Source of the DNA: Synergistaceae bacterium
GTDB lineage: Bacteria > Synergistota > Synergistia > Synergistales > Aminobacteriaceae
Direction of reading: 5' to 3'
NCBI GenBank assembly: GCA_017439345.1
Contig: JAFSJJ010000021.1
Coordinates: 30,342 to 94,341, forward strand
Length of the DNA stretch: 64,000 bases
Shown: positions 30,101-37,709 of the stretch, in pieces
How positions within the stretch are numbered: the first letter of the stretch is position 1
Layout: each line of letters begins with the position of its first letter
Program-made: the position numbers and the translations under genes
The notes under the pieces: generated by a model
The model's input: the letters and a program-made list of their open reading frames with translations, nothing else
Databases searched by the model: none
Told to the model about the DNA's origin: nothing

Positions 30101-30645
30101 GTTGCCTTGTTGCCTGTAATAGTGCAGTTTGTTATTTCCAGCGTACCATAATTAAAGACTCCTCCGCCGTAGTTTGATGAATTTCCTCCTGTGAGGGTTA
30201 AGCCGTCAAGTTTTACATTCGATTTAGTTGATGAATTGCCAATTCGTATAACCGGGCTAGGCTTTGTTGTGTTTTGTTGAATCGTAGTATTTCCTGTTCT
30301 AGAGTCTATCGTTGTATCGCTGTCTTTGAAGCCTCCGTAGACTGTTATGTCCTGTGTGATTTTTGTAGCATTAGCTGTGATAGTACCTTCTTTGATATAA
30401 ACGACATCGCCTGCTTGTAGTGTTGATAAAGAGAAAAAAGCTGCTAATGATACTGTATCGTTAGTAGTTGCTGCTGCGCTCGACCATTTGCCAGAGTCAT
30501 ATTCTGTCGTTGTAGTGTCTTGTATATATTTGACTGTTGTGTTGGTGGATTTAACAACGTACCACGCCGAAGCCCCTAACGCCTGAGAGCTTGCAATTGG
30601 AACTAGCATTACACATAATAGAACGATGAAAATTTTTCTTACCAT
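27181..30645 (-). CDS. Second large beta-helix/Ig-like/LRR surface protein with Synergistetes C-terminal sorting signal
   Basis: About 1154 aa, the longer paralogue of the neighbouring gene. Signal peptide VRKIFIVLLCVMLVPIASSQALGA, ending in the same ASAWYV stretch. A beta-helix with more repeats than the paralogue follows (TMINCTISDNT, TMTNCTITNNT), then five Ig-like modules (~410-800), and a leucine-rich part (LKVLDLTEADS, LEELNLSGNSA). There is an Asp/Ser repeat (SDSDSDFDSDSDSES) before the end. C-terminus GGSGGCDSGFTSGALLMLTG plus basic HRRKR. The ORF opens upstream at 30684, but ATG 30645 begins the signal peptide; AAGGAGG lies 14 nt before it. Confidence 0.85.
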   Translation of the reverse strand: MVRKIFIVLLCVMLVPIASSQALGASAWYVVKSTNTTVKYIQDTTTTEYDSGKWSSAAATTNDTVSLAAFFSLSTLQAGDVVYIKEGTITANATKITQDITVYGGFKDSDTTIDSRTGNTTIQQNTTKPSPVIRIGNSSTKSNVKLDGLTLTGGNSSNYGGGVFNYGTLEITNCTITGNKATSRGGGIYNYGGTLTVTNCTISANNSGLTGGGVYNLGGTLTMINCTISDNTAGSANETSNTTGGGIANYNNGTTSGTLTMINCTISNNNVMGTASTYGGGVRNSGSTLTMTNCTITNNTVTKTANGTGISNASTGTLTMTNTFLWGNTKLINGTITATYCAAPTQLTGTGNIAISSWNTQKSKEVEVNGVTHTVYRIEDNPELSDLEGAGTNTNDTPEKDQLGHTRYNPPCIGAVEIVHAPVMSKTLTIDAAEGKAITMVTAVQGLDIKWSTSGKLPDGLAASNTDKTFTISGTPAIGTASNSPYTYKVTAANSAGTTTSTVTINVGIAAPILSCDNVIILTEGETMTALTITALNGNNKMTWAGSGTLPNGLTASNKNNTFTISGTPSKGTASDSMYNYIVTAENTAGKTIEVITIVVLKSLPGVPERLSLSAPVLFETDIAHSLHEGSENLPIRVIAIAGTNITWSGSGTLPKGLEVSSRDNVFSITGTPAEGTNANSPYNYTVKASNTAGTAKANVVITVIAAGSSPVKPVLSDSEINNTYNEGSTIEDIIIKAVSGDNLTWSASGTLPDGLTVTESDDSKGFTISGKIAMNTAGSYYYTLTAKNSSGEAGCVVKITVEKFTLNPDTMPEPETNQTLSEYLSDTLNLSREQMTALTEIKIPSRVTTLDRIDELMPNLKVLDLTEADSLGENLDLSVLGDLELEELNLSGNSAIKTLKLSDCNIQIVNAESCRELVSINIAGNEFIEELYLDSTDISEINTRYCINLKTLHFANAKVSRLDFTGCNEMRELIFKNNRVRRFNQDHFGLSKLEIINAKNQNAIESSIKKRFDLMAFMLSSESDSDSDFDSDSDSESGEVNDDENITSGVLVINSAVSSGDKNLIDITGYDDSGNAIEYDASEYADTGEIKFKEAPAKIVYNYDTGLSKMDVTISGAPNDISDLGGSGGCDSGFTSGALLMLTGLAFIHRRKR

Positions 30646-30706
30646 GTAAGTATTTATGTCCTCCTTGTTGTGACGTAAATTCATTGCACAAAATTTTTAG
30701 GAGTTT

Positions 30707-30756
30707 ATTATATTTTATAGAGCGTTTAGATAAATCATATATTTTACCCCCCCCCC
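30707..30756 (-). promoter_or_regulatory. Promoter region with 10-G tract upstream of the second surface gene
   Basis: Minus strand: 10 G (30747-30756), then TTTATC as a weak -35 and TATAAT (30707-30712), 34 bp after the tract. The surrounding ~130 bp clearly resembles the region at 27000-27160, so gene, promoter, tract and preceding terminator were duplicated as one unit. Confidence 0.6.
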
Positions 30757-30800
30757 TAGTTATGTATTTTTACTGATGTGAAATTTATGATTGTGTGCAT

Positions 30801-30835
30801 AAAAAATTCTCCCTGCATGAATCACACAGAGAGAA
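30801..30835 (-). terminator. Intrinsic terminator after the 2-hydroxyacyl-CoA dehydratase-family gene
   Basis: Minus strand TTCTCTCTG / CAGGGAGAA stem followed by six T. It lies 17 bp past the stop codon at 30853 and is nearly the same sequence as the terminator at 27124-27159. Confidence 0.8.
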
Positions 30836-30852
30836 CCGAAAATTTTTGCGCT

Positions 30853-32004
30853 TTACGCTGCGTTCATCATCATCTCGATAAATGCTCCGAGCCGAGTCTC
30901 AATCTGTCCCTTGTCCGACTGTGAAAAATCTGTGTCGAGTCTCAAGTAGGGTAATGCTAATTCATTCTGAACGAGATTCATAACGTTGTATGCTTCAACC
31001 GCGAACGTATGACAGCCATGAAGCACGATCTCAATTACTCCGTCGGCCTGGTATTCGCGCGTTAATGCTCTGATGTCGTCGAATCTCTGAGTATTCGGAG
31101 TCATGACTGAGCAGTTAATCTTCAAGTAACGTTCTGCAATTGCCCTGAAGGGTTCAGCGTTCTCGTCAATCATGAATTTCTGAGTTCGAGGCCCTGCGCA
31201 GTTGTCTGCACAAACATAATCTGCTCCGAGTTCTTCGAGGGTCTTAATGACTTTATCGCGCACTCCTGCATTTGGACAGCCTGTAATTAACACTCTCGGA
31301 CGGTCAGCTTTGCCTTCTCTGACGCGTTCACGAAATTCACGGGTGATTTTGTTAATCTTCGCAACTAAGTCATCATCAGTGAAGTGAAAATCTGCGCTCT
31401 CTGCAACGGTGCTTATCTCGTAGCCTGACACAGGGGAGGGCTTGAGCTTGGCGACTTCGTACAAATCTACTATTGCACGGCGAACTTTATTGCGATACAC
31501 GATAGCTTCATGCAATTTGTCAGGAGTAATCTGAACGTGAAATAAATCCTCAAGAAATTTTGCGGCGCGTTTGACCTCATCAGTCCATGACTCGATTGCT
31601 AGTGCCTGGTCGCGTCCCTGAGGCAGATTCATAACGTGGACGGGCTTAATTAAATTCATTAGCTCATACATTTTCTTTTTGCCGTCGCATGTAGTCTCGG
31701 CTAATATTCCGTCAGAGAAATAAAAGAACGGACATTGATCGGTCATAGCCATTCCGTAGCTCGCTTTGATTAACGGACATAGAGTCTTGGGTAAACGTGT
31801 CTCAGCTTCGGGGATTCCCTGTTCAGATTTACCGCAGAGTCCGACTGAAATTGCTCCGGCAGCATAGACTAACTCAACAGGAGTATACGAACAGAATACG
31901 CCCACAACTTTTTTGCCTCGCTGTTTAGCTTCATAGAGTGCCATGAAAGATTTTTTGCGGGCATCGTTGAATGACTCAAAATTTTTCGGAAGTGATAAAG
32001 ACAT
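30853..32004 (-). CDS. 2-hydroxyacyl-CoA dehydratase (HgdB) / double-cubane reductase-family protein
   Basis: 383 aa of the FldB/HgdB/YjiM family, whose members carry a [4Fe-4S] or an [8Fe-9S] double-cubane cluster and use ATP-driven low-potential electrons. Conserved Cys are at about residues 38 (VFCSYTPVELVYAAGA), 57 (GLCGKSE), 76 (TLCPLIKASYG), 91 (DQCPF) and 106 (ETTCDGKKK). The C-terminal half has LITGCPNAGVRDKVIKTLEELGA and CHTFAVEAYNV. The single-subunit size and ETTCDGKKK suggest the double-cubane branch rather than a true dehydratase subunit. No activator ATPase is visible nearby. It is 6 bp after the substrate-binding protein of an ABC importer, so the substrate is probably imported. 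Its identity is unknown. Confidence 0.8.
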   Translation of the reverse strand: MSLSLPKNFESFNDARKKSFMALYEAKQRGKKVVGVFCSYTPVELVYAAGAISVGLCGKSEQGIPEAETRLPKTLCPLIKASYGMAMTDQCPFFYFSDGILAETTCDGKKKMYELMNLIKPVHVMNLPQGRDQALAIESWTDEVKRAAKFLEDLFHVQITPDKLHEAIVYRNKVRRAIVDLYEVAKLKPSPVSGYEISTVAESADFHFTDDDLVAKINKITREFRERVREGKADRPRVLITGCPNAGVRDKVIKTLEELGADYVCADNCAGPRTQKFMIDENAEPFRAIAERYLKINCSVMTPNTQRFDDIRALTREYQADGVIEIVLHGCHTFAVEAYNVMNLVQNELALPYLRLDTDFSQSDKGQIETRLGAFIEMMMNAA

Positions 32005-32010
32005 AATTCA

Positions 32011-33021
32011 TTACTCCTTCATAAGGACTCCGTCCCAGATCATATTTAATACTTCGTCAGTGTCTCTTGAAGCGTCAAGAATTCCGCAAGTTTTATAGTC
32101 GTCAATAACTTTTCTGAGTGTAGATTCTGTGTTAGCGTCAGTTACGGAATAATCAAGGGTGTTATAGAACGCTAAGACCTTATCAAACTCGCCTGAAGCC
32201 CATTTGTTCTCGAGCATTAATTTAATCGTCTCTTCACGATTTGCCATTATCCACTTTCTTGCATTCTCGTGAGCGCGGGTTAATTTCTTTGCTGTAATCG
32301 GACTGTTCTCGACTATATCCTTTGCGATTGCGTAAATGCAGCAGGTTTCATCTTTGAAGTCGTCATCAAATGTGATAGAGCGTATTATTCTTAATGTCCC
32401 GTTCTCTAAGAATTTCTGAATGAACTGATCACTTAACAATGCAGCAGCTACTTCACCGTTCTGCATAGCTAACACGGCAGCACCTGAGTCAGTCGACTTA
32501 TATTTAACGCCTCTGACCGGGTCAATTCCGTCACGCAATAAAAATCTCATCGTAATATTCTGGTCAGAGCCTCCGATGCTCGTAGTTATTGCTATTGTCT
32601 TGCCGATTAAGTCCTTCGTTGTCTTGTAGGGACTATCAGCTAACACGCACAATGATTTACAGCCTGTGTGCATTCCCGTTGTGAATTTCATTTGGACTCC
32701 GTTTGCAGCAGGAACAAGAAGGGTTGCGATATGACCGCCTGCTATGTCGATTTTGTGAGTCCCTAATGCGTCGCCGAGTGCCACTGTGTCGCCCTGATAG
32801 CGTACAAGTTCGGTCTTGATTCCTTCAGCCTCGTAGAAGCCCTTGACCTGAGTGATTCCTAAAGTTCCCGTGCAAAGTCCGCCGTTGTAGCCGATCTTGA
32901 TGACTCTACCGTAAGCAGGTTCTTTCTTCCATGCTTCGAGTTCCTCTTCAGGGGTCATAGCAAAAGCACATGATACGAATAATAATGAAATAACTAACAT
33001 TGCCGCAAAAATTTTTCTCAT
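32011..33021 (-). CDS. ABC importer substrate-binding protein, NitT/TauT (NMT1/SsuA-like)
   Basis: 336 aa with a signal peptide (RKIFAAMLVISLLFVSCAFA). The mature protein has the NMT1/SsuA layout: IGYNGGLCTGTLGITQVKGFYEAEGI, ALGTHKIDIAGGHIATLL, TTKDLIGKTIAITTSIGGSDQ and MQNGEVAAALLSDQ. The Cys in the hydrophobic core (FVSCAFA) does not form a convincing lipobox. Known family substrates are sulfonates, nitrate, thiamine precursors and similar small anions or organics. It lies between the ATPase gene and the HgdB-family gene, 21 bp after the former. Confidence 0.85.
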   Translation of the reverse strand: MRKIFAAMLVISLLFVSCAFAMTPEEELEAWKKEPAYGRVIKIGYNGGLCTGTLGITQVKGFYEAEGIKTELVRYQGDTVALGDALGTHKIDIAGGHIATLLVPAANGVQMKFTTGMHTGCKSLCVLADSPYKTTKDLIGKTIAITTSIGGSDQNITMRFLLRDGIDPVRGVKYKSTDSGAAVLAMQNGEVAAALLSDQFIQKFLENGTLRIIRSITFDDDFKDETCCIYAIAKDIVENSPITAKKLTRAHENARKWIMANREETIKLMLENKWASGEFDKVLAFYNTLDYSVTDANTESTLRKVIDDYKTCGILDASRDTDEVLNMIWDGVLMKE

Positions 33022-33042
33022 TGCGACTCCTCCTTTAATGAA

Positions 33043-33810
33043 TTAATTTATATTCTGCCCAAAATTGAGCATTTCTAACACTTGTTTACGCATTTGCAGG
33101 AATTCATCACTCGTCCTGACTCTAGGATAAGGCATATTATTTTTCAGGTCCTCGCGAATTCTGCCCGGTCTTGGAGCCATAACTATAATTCGAGTCCCAA
33201 GATATAAAGCCTCGTCAATATCATGAGTTACCATTAAGACAATGTGATTCGATCTCTGCCAGAGCTTCAAAATTTCGTCCTGCATGTTCATTCGGGTAAA
33301 GGCATCGAGCGCGCCTAGAGGTTCATCGAGCAAGAATACTTTGGGATTATTAATCATTGTCCGTATCAGCGCGAGTCTCTGAGCCATTCCTCCTGATAAC
33401 TGGTGGGGGAAGTCATCGCGGAAATCTTTCAACCCTGCAAGCTCTAAGAGTCTTTCTGATTCTGACTCGTAATCTTTCTTGTGAGTGTAACCTTTCATTC
33501 GTGCTGTGAAGTCCAAATTCTGCTTGACCGTCAGCCATGGAAATAACGTAGGCTTCTGAAATACCATGCCGCGCTCAGTGTTTGGACTCGTTATTATTTC
33601 GCCGTTGAGAGTCAGAGTCCCTGCCGTAGGAAAAATCAAGCCTGCTATGAGTCTCATAATCGTTGACTTTCCGCACCCTGAAGGCCCTACGATTGAGAGA
33701 AATTCGCCGTCCTGAACAGTAAAAGTTATATCGCTTAGTGCCTGCGTAACATCTTCGCCCTCAATTTTCGCAAAGCTCTTGTGAACGTGATTTAATTCAA
33801 GTATATTCAC
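33043..33810 (-). CDS. ABC importer ATPase, NitT/TauT type
   Basis: 255 aa. Walker A GPSGCGKSTIMRL near residue 40, Q-loop FQKPTLFPWLTVKQN, signature LSGGMAQRLALIRTMI, Walker B VFLLDEPLGALD and switch His in VTHDIDEALYL. It matches SsuB/TauB-type ATPases. Its ATG is one base after the permease stop. Confidence 0.92.
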   Translation of the reverse strand: MNILELNHVHKSFAKIEGEDVTQALSDITFTVQDGEFLSIVGPSGCGKSTIMRLIAGLIFPTAGTLTLNGEIITSPNTERGMVFQKPTLFPWLTVKQNLDFTARMKGYTHKKDYESESERLLELAGLKDFRDDFPHQLSGGMAQRLALIRTMINNPKVFLLDEPLGALDAFTRMNMQDEILKLWQRSNHIVLMVTHDIDEALYLGTRIIVMAPRPGRIREDLKNNMPYPRVRTSDEFLQMRKQVLEMLNFGQNIN

Positions 33811-33811
33811 G

Positions 33812-34861
33812 CTAAATCATTCCTTCCTGCCAGCGTAATAATCTTCTCTTGATGAGATTGAGTCCCCTGTTGACTATGATAAACACGATACACAATATAA
33901 CTATTGCAGCATACATCTTGCCGTACTGCGCCCAGCTCTTCTGCCATGAGACATACCAGCCCAGACCGGACTCTACTCCGACCATCTCAGCGGTGATTAA
34001 AGCCATACATGCCGAACTCATGCCCTGAGTCAATCCCTGCAATATATTAGGAACTGCGAACGGTACAGCTACGTTAAAGATTAATTGCAGTCTCGAAGCT
34101 CCAAGAGTTTTAGCAGCGTCGTAAAATGACCTGTCAATGTTTCTGATTCCCGTCATCGTTGCAATTGTCAGAGAGTACCAGACTCCTAACGCGATAATGA
34201 AAACTGCACCGCTAAACAAAGTCGCAGCTATGACCATCACAATAGGAATCCAAGTCGGCGAAGGTATTGCACCTAGTAATTTCATGAAAGGCGAGATCCA
34301 GTAATCAGCCGTCTTACTGCACCCGCAGGCTATCCCGGTTATTAGTCCCAGTAATGCCCCTGTGAAGTAACCCGAGAATAATAATTTCAGTGAGTTATAC
34401 GTACAGTCGAGTAAATATGCCCTGTCCTGCCACATTGCATTTAATATTTGGTCAGTCCATGTGAAATAAGGCAAAACGAGCCGGCCTGTCTTGAGAGTGA
34501 GATAATCATAGAGAGCTAGCAAGACAAACACGAACGCATAAAACGGAGCTTTATAACGCAATACATAAAAAACTTTTCGTGAAAATATTGACGTGATAAA
34601 GAATGCTCCTGCAATGAGAATCAACACGAGCAGAAAATATGTATAAGTGTTCGTTGAGTTATTGCCCTTGAGATTAGGGACGTACAAATATTCAGCCATT
34701 GCCAGCAATCCAAATATTACGGGCGTTAAGCAAATTATATAGTCGCAAAAGATTCTTGCCGGAGTTCTTGGCCTGCTTTCGAGTTCAGCAAGTCTTTCAC
34801 GTGTCAGGTGACTCAAAACGTCAGAAGAAGAACTAAAGCCTTCTGGTGATTTAGTGTGCAT
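33812..34861 (-). CDS. ABC importer permease, NitT/TauT type
   Basis: 349 aa, longer than the usual ~250-270 of SsuC/TauC permeases because of an N-terminal extension with two or three extra hydrophobic segments (IICLTPVIFGLLAMAEYLYV, TYFLLVLILIAGAFFITSIF). The core inner-membrane permease domain begins near residue 160 and contains LLGAIPSPTWIPIVMVIAA and the EAA-like loop (FYDAAKTLGASRLQLIFNVAVPFAVPNILQG). First gene of the four-gene operon. The 239-bp gap upstream (34862-35100) shows no clear gene or riboswitch. Confidence 0.9.
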   Translation of the reverse strand: MHTKSPEGFSSSSDVLSHLTRERLAELESRPRTPARIFCDYIICLTPVIFGLLAMAEYLYVPNLKGNNSTNTYTYFLLVLILIAGAFFITSIFSRKVFYVLRYKAPFYAFVFVLLALYDYLTLKTGRLVLPYFTWTDQILNAMWQDRAYLLDCTYNSLKLLFSGYFTGALLGLITGIACGCSKTADYWISPFMKLLGAIPSPTWIPIVMVIAATLFSGAVFIIALGVWYSLTIATMTGIRNIDRSFYDAAKTLGASRLQLIFNVAVPFAVPNILQGLTQGMSSACMALITAEMVGVESGLGWYVSWQKSWAQYGKMYAAIVILCIVFIIVNRGLNLIKRRLLRWQEGMI

Positions 34862-35100
34862 GTAAAAAGATTTCTCCTGTTAATAAATTATTTATGTGAT
34901 AAGCCCCGCGTTAAACCGGGTAAGTGATTTTATAGTGAAGAGAGGCTGAGGCAGGGCAGATTAATTGCATCACGTGCAGAATAATTTTCTCAAGTGAAGA
35001 CCCTGCGCATTAAGTGAATTGACTCCTTTCTTTGTTATGTCGTGAAAATTTTCTTTATGCTACTAGTTAATCACGAATCTTGCAATAATGAATTTATTAA

Positions 35101-35583
35101 TTATTTCTCCCGTTTGAATAAAGCTAAGATACCTGCTATGCCGTCGCGGACAATTTCGAATAAACCCCGTATGAAATCAGCGAAAGTAGGCAGGAGAAAT
35201 ACACCGATGATTATAGCTACCATCCAGTAGTTCCAGCGATAAAGATTAGCTACGTCATGTTTCAAGCCCGTAATGTCCAATTGCATAACGTGAATTTGAG
35301 TTTGAACGTTGTCAAAGCGTGAATTCATTTCAGAACGCAGGCCGTCAATTTTTGCATTTACTTCGGACTTGAAGCTATTTATTTCACTGCGGACTTCTGA
35401 CTTGAAGTTCTCCATGTCGCTGCGAATCTCTTCCCTGAAGTTTTGCATGTCATCTTTAATTTGACTCCTGAACTCTGCATTCTCTGCGCGCATCTCTGCA
35501 ATCTGTTTGTCAGTACGTGCAAAGTGTTCGCGAAGCAGTAATTCAAGCCTGGCCATATCTACGTTATTAGCATTGTCTGCCAT
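35101..35583 (-). CDS. Coiled-coil protein with C-terminal membrane segment
   Basis: 160 aa. Residues ~15-110 form a long coiled coil with heptad-like repeats (FREEIRSDMENFKSEVRSEI), all alternately charged. One or two hydrophobic segments follow (WNYWMVAIIIGVFLLPTFADF and IVRDGIAGILALFK). It resembles the loose DUF1640/CCDC90-type and similar bacterial coiled-coil membrane proteins. No function can be assigned. It is downstream of the radical SAM gene, with copy B of the 11-bp paired repeat between them. Confidence 0.65.
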   Translation of the reverse strand: MADNANNVDMARLELLLREHFARTDKQIAEMRAENAEFRSQIKDDMQNFREEIRSDMENFKSEVRSEINSFKSEVNAKIDGLRSEMNSRFDNVQTQIHVMQLDITGLKHDVANLYRWNYWMVAIIIGVFLLPTFADFIRGLFEIVRDGIAGILALFKREK

Positions 35584-35672
35584 GATAACTTTCTCCCTTC
35601 ATTCATTGCGTTATGTTATTGTTCTTGTGTGAATTATAAATCATCTTTGTATGCTGATTCATTGAGTGAAGT

Positions 35673-35695
35673 TGTATTAGTAAATGTATTAGTAA
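35673..35695 (+). repeat. Paired 11-bp direct repeat TGTATTAGTAA, copy B
   Basis: Two exact TGTATTAGTAA units separated by one A. It ends one base before the stop codon of the radical SAM gene (35697) and lies upstream of the coiled-coil gene. See copies at 12338 and 62447. Confidence 0.8.
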
Positions 35696-35696
35696 T

Positions 35697-36656
35697 TCAT
35701 TCGGTGCCCCATTTACTCCAGCGTTTGAGCTCGTATTGCTTCAGGTCGCCTGATTCTATCTCTGCGATAACGTCATCGATTCGCTTCAATAATTTTACAC
35801 GATGTTCGGGAATTTTGCCTTTAATGGGAAATAAATTAGTCTTGTGAGTCGCGTCCCATATCGTATTTATCTCGAGTCGTGAAAGAATCTCCCTGCCCTC
35901 TTTTAATGCGTCAATCGGGTGCATTCGTCTGAACTCGTGAGATTTTAGCCGTTCGATTAAAGCCGCGCCCTTGAATAACACCAGAGTTACAACCGTAAGC
36001 TCAAAGGGGTTCGCCTGATTGAGAAGAGAGACAGTGCCGTTAATGTGAGACTCTGACATGTCGAGACCGCCAAGACCGAGCATTATATAGCACGAATACT
36101 TTATATTTGATTCATCAAGCATTCTCATTGAGTCAAGATTCTGAGAGAATGTTATGTTCTTGTTCTGAAAAGATAATACTTCATCACTGCCGGACTCGAT
36201 CCCTATACAAAGCCTGTCAAAGCCTGCCGAGTGTAACGCCTTCAAGTCATCAGGACTCTTGCGGAGGATGTCATCAGCTCTTGAGAAGCACGAGATATAT
36301 TCACACTTAGGGAAATTCGAGCGTATCATGTCAGCAATCTTTAATAATTTGTCAACGCTCAACACAAACGGGTTGCCGCCTGCTAATAAAAATCTTTTCG
36401 CAGAGTCGAGTCTCTCTTCGTAAATATAGCGTAACTTAGTAATATTATTCTCTATCTCGTCAAGTGAAAGTTCACGGAACTTGTTATTTTGATTCAGTTT
36501 GCAATACAGGCATTTATTATAGCTGCAACCGACTGTAACAGGGACTTGAATCGCATAAGCCTCCGCCATTGGGACATAATAATAATAACCGTACTCCCTG
36601 AAAATTTCCTGCTTGAACTCTTTGACCCTTTGAACGCGTTCTGACGTAATACTCAT
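35697..36656 (-). CDS. Radical SAM protein linked to lipoyl genes
   Basis: 319 aa. The cluster motif is CSYNKCLYC (Cx4CxxC), found in a broad radical SAM group (COG1032-like), at about residue 39. SAM-binding features include FLLAGGNPFVLS and RLCIGIESGSDEVL. No extra C-terminal Cys cluster is evident. The start overlaps the H-protein stop by 4 bp, so they are coupled. It could modify or insert sulfur on the octanoyl/lipoyl group of the H-protein, or mature a partner, but neither is shown. Reference lipoyl synthases (LipA) have CxxxCxxC plus an N-terminal Cys triplet, neither of which is seen here. Confidence 0.8.
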   Translation of the reverse strand: MSITSERVQRVKEFKQEIFREYGYYYYVPMAEAYAIQVPVTVGCSYNKCLYCKLNQNNKFRELSLDEIENNITKLRYIYEERLDSAKRFLLAGGNPFVLSVDKLLKIADMIRSNFPKCEYISCFSRADDILRKSPDDLKALHSAGFDRLCIGIESGSDEVLSFQNKNITFSQNLDSMRMLDESNIKYSCYIMLGLGGLDMSESHINGTVSLLNQANPFELTVVTLVLFKGAALIERLKSHEFRRMHPIDALKEGREILSRLEINTIWDATHKTNLFPIKGKIPEHRVKLLKRIDDVIAEIESGDLKQYELKRWSKWGTE

Positions 36657-37036
36657 CGTGCAATAAATTTTTTGTAGTCATTAACACTCATTAACGAGTC
36701 AATTTCTGCAAGATTATCTGCTTTTATCTCGACAAGCCAGCCTTCACCGAAAGGATCAAGATTTATTAAAGTCGGTGATTCGAGAACAGAGTCATTAACC
36801 CTTGATATTATTCCCGATACAGGAGCATTAATCTCACTGACTGATTTAGTAGCTTCGATTGAGCCGAGTACTTCCCCTGAAGTTACATGAGTCCCATTGT
36901 TCATAATCTCAACGTGAACTATATCGCCGAGTGAAGCCTGTGAATAGTCATCAATGCCGACTCTTATAACGTCATCGAGAGTCTTTGCCCATTCGTTATT
37001 TTTTGTGTAGCGTAAATTTTCGTCAAACTCTATCAT
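36653..37036 (-). CDS. gcvH: Glycine cleavage H-protein-like lipoyl carrier
   Basis: 127 aa, near the normal ~125-130. Canonical elements are RYTKNNEWA, SLGDIVHVE, the lipoylation site GSIEATKSVSEINAPVSG with Lys64, and PFGEGWLVEI. No P-, T- or L-protein gene is in the window, so it may either act in a glycine-cleavage system encoded elsewhere or be a dedicated carrier for the enzymes in this operon. It overlaps lplA by 14 bp and the radical SAM gene by 4 bp. Confidence 0.88.
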   Translation of the reverse strand: MIEFDENLRYTKNNEWAKTLDDVIRVGIDDYSQASLGDIVHVEIMNNGTHVTSGEVLGSIEATKSVSEINAPVSGIISRVNDSVLESPTLINLDPFGEGWLVEIKADNLAEIDSLMSVNDYKKFIAR

Positions 37037-37709
37037 GATTATAAATGCCCTCCATGTTCCATTTGTGATTTAAATATTTTCTCTGCATTAAGTCATTAAC
37101 CCTGTGAAGCTGCTCTTGTGTCAGGGTCATGAACTCACTGCCTATATTATCACGTAATGCATTCATGAACTCAGAAAGATTCATATCACGCTTTAAACTT
37201 GGCCTGATGTTAGCGACTCGTCCTGAACGCTTCAGAACTTTTTGAATCATCATCAAGTCAGAGTCAAATAATAACGTCCCGTGATGCAGAATTATATTAT
37301 TGTGATGATACTGCGCTGTACCTGAAATTTTGCAGTCATTAAGCATGATGTCATTATGAGTGAATGCGAGTGAGCCGTTAATGCCTGTGTCATAAAGAAT
37401 CTTAATCACTATATCTGCAAAGAATGAGAGTGAATATATTTTCTTGTCATGCAATATGAACGAGTAATTAATATTTCCCAAGTCGTGATACACTGCCCCG
37501 CCCCCTGAATTGCGCCTTATGACGTGAATGTTTTGACACGCTTCAAGATTAACACATTGATTTATGTCATTGAAGCGACCGAGTATTATTGAAGGCTCAT
37601 TGCGCCATAACATGAAGACTTCATGACCAAGCGAGCATAAATATTCTTCGAGAGCAAGATTATACGCAGGATTTGTTGAGTCATTCTTAATGTTAAACAT
37701 CTTGAACAT
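37023..37709 (-). CDS. Lipoate-protein ligase A-type protein lacking the C-terminal accessory domain
   Basis: 228-aa member of the lipoate ligase/octanoyltransferase fold. RRNSGGGAVYHDLGNINYSF (residues ~65-84) is the conserved ligase block, and NDCKISGTAQYHHNNIILHHGTLLF carries the catalytic Lys. The protein stops soon after YLNHKWNMEG, which matches the start of the LplA accessory domain. That domain, needed for lipoate adenylation in E. coli LplA, is absent. It therefore may use lipoyl-AMP or octanoyl-ACP, or require a partner. It overlaps the upstream unknown gene by 17 bp and gcvH by 14 bp. Confidence 0.82.
   Translation of the reverse strand: MFKMFNIKNDSTNPAYNLALEEYLCSLGHEVFMLWRNEPSIILGRFNDINQCVNLEACQNIHVIRRNSGGGAVYHDLGNINYSFILHDKKIYSLSFFADIVIKILYDTGINGSLAFTHNDIMLNDCKISGTAQYHHNNIILHHGTLLFDSDLMMIQKVLKRSGRVANIRPSLKRDMNLSEFMNALRDNIGSEFMTLTQEQLHRVNDLMQRKYLNHKWNMEGIYNHDRV

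Noticed and set aside
34862..35100. Riboswitch (for example guanidine-type) ahead of the ABC importer
   Set aside because: A small CCCG/CGGG hairpin is visible, but none of the conserved riboswitch core sequences could be matched.
36653..37036. Part of a complete glycine cleavage operon
   Set aside because: No gcvT, gcvP or lpd genes are adjacent; the neighbours are a ligase, a radical SAM protein and an unknown gene.
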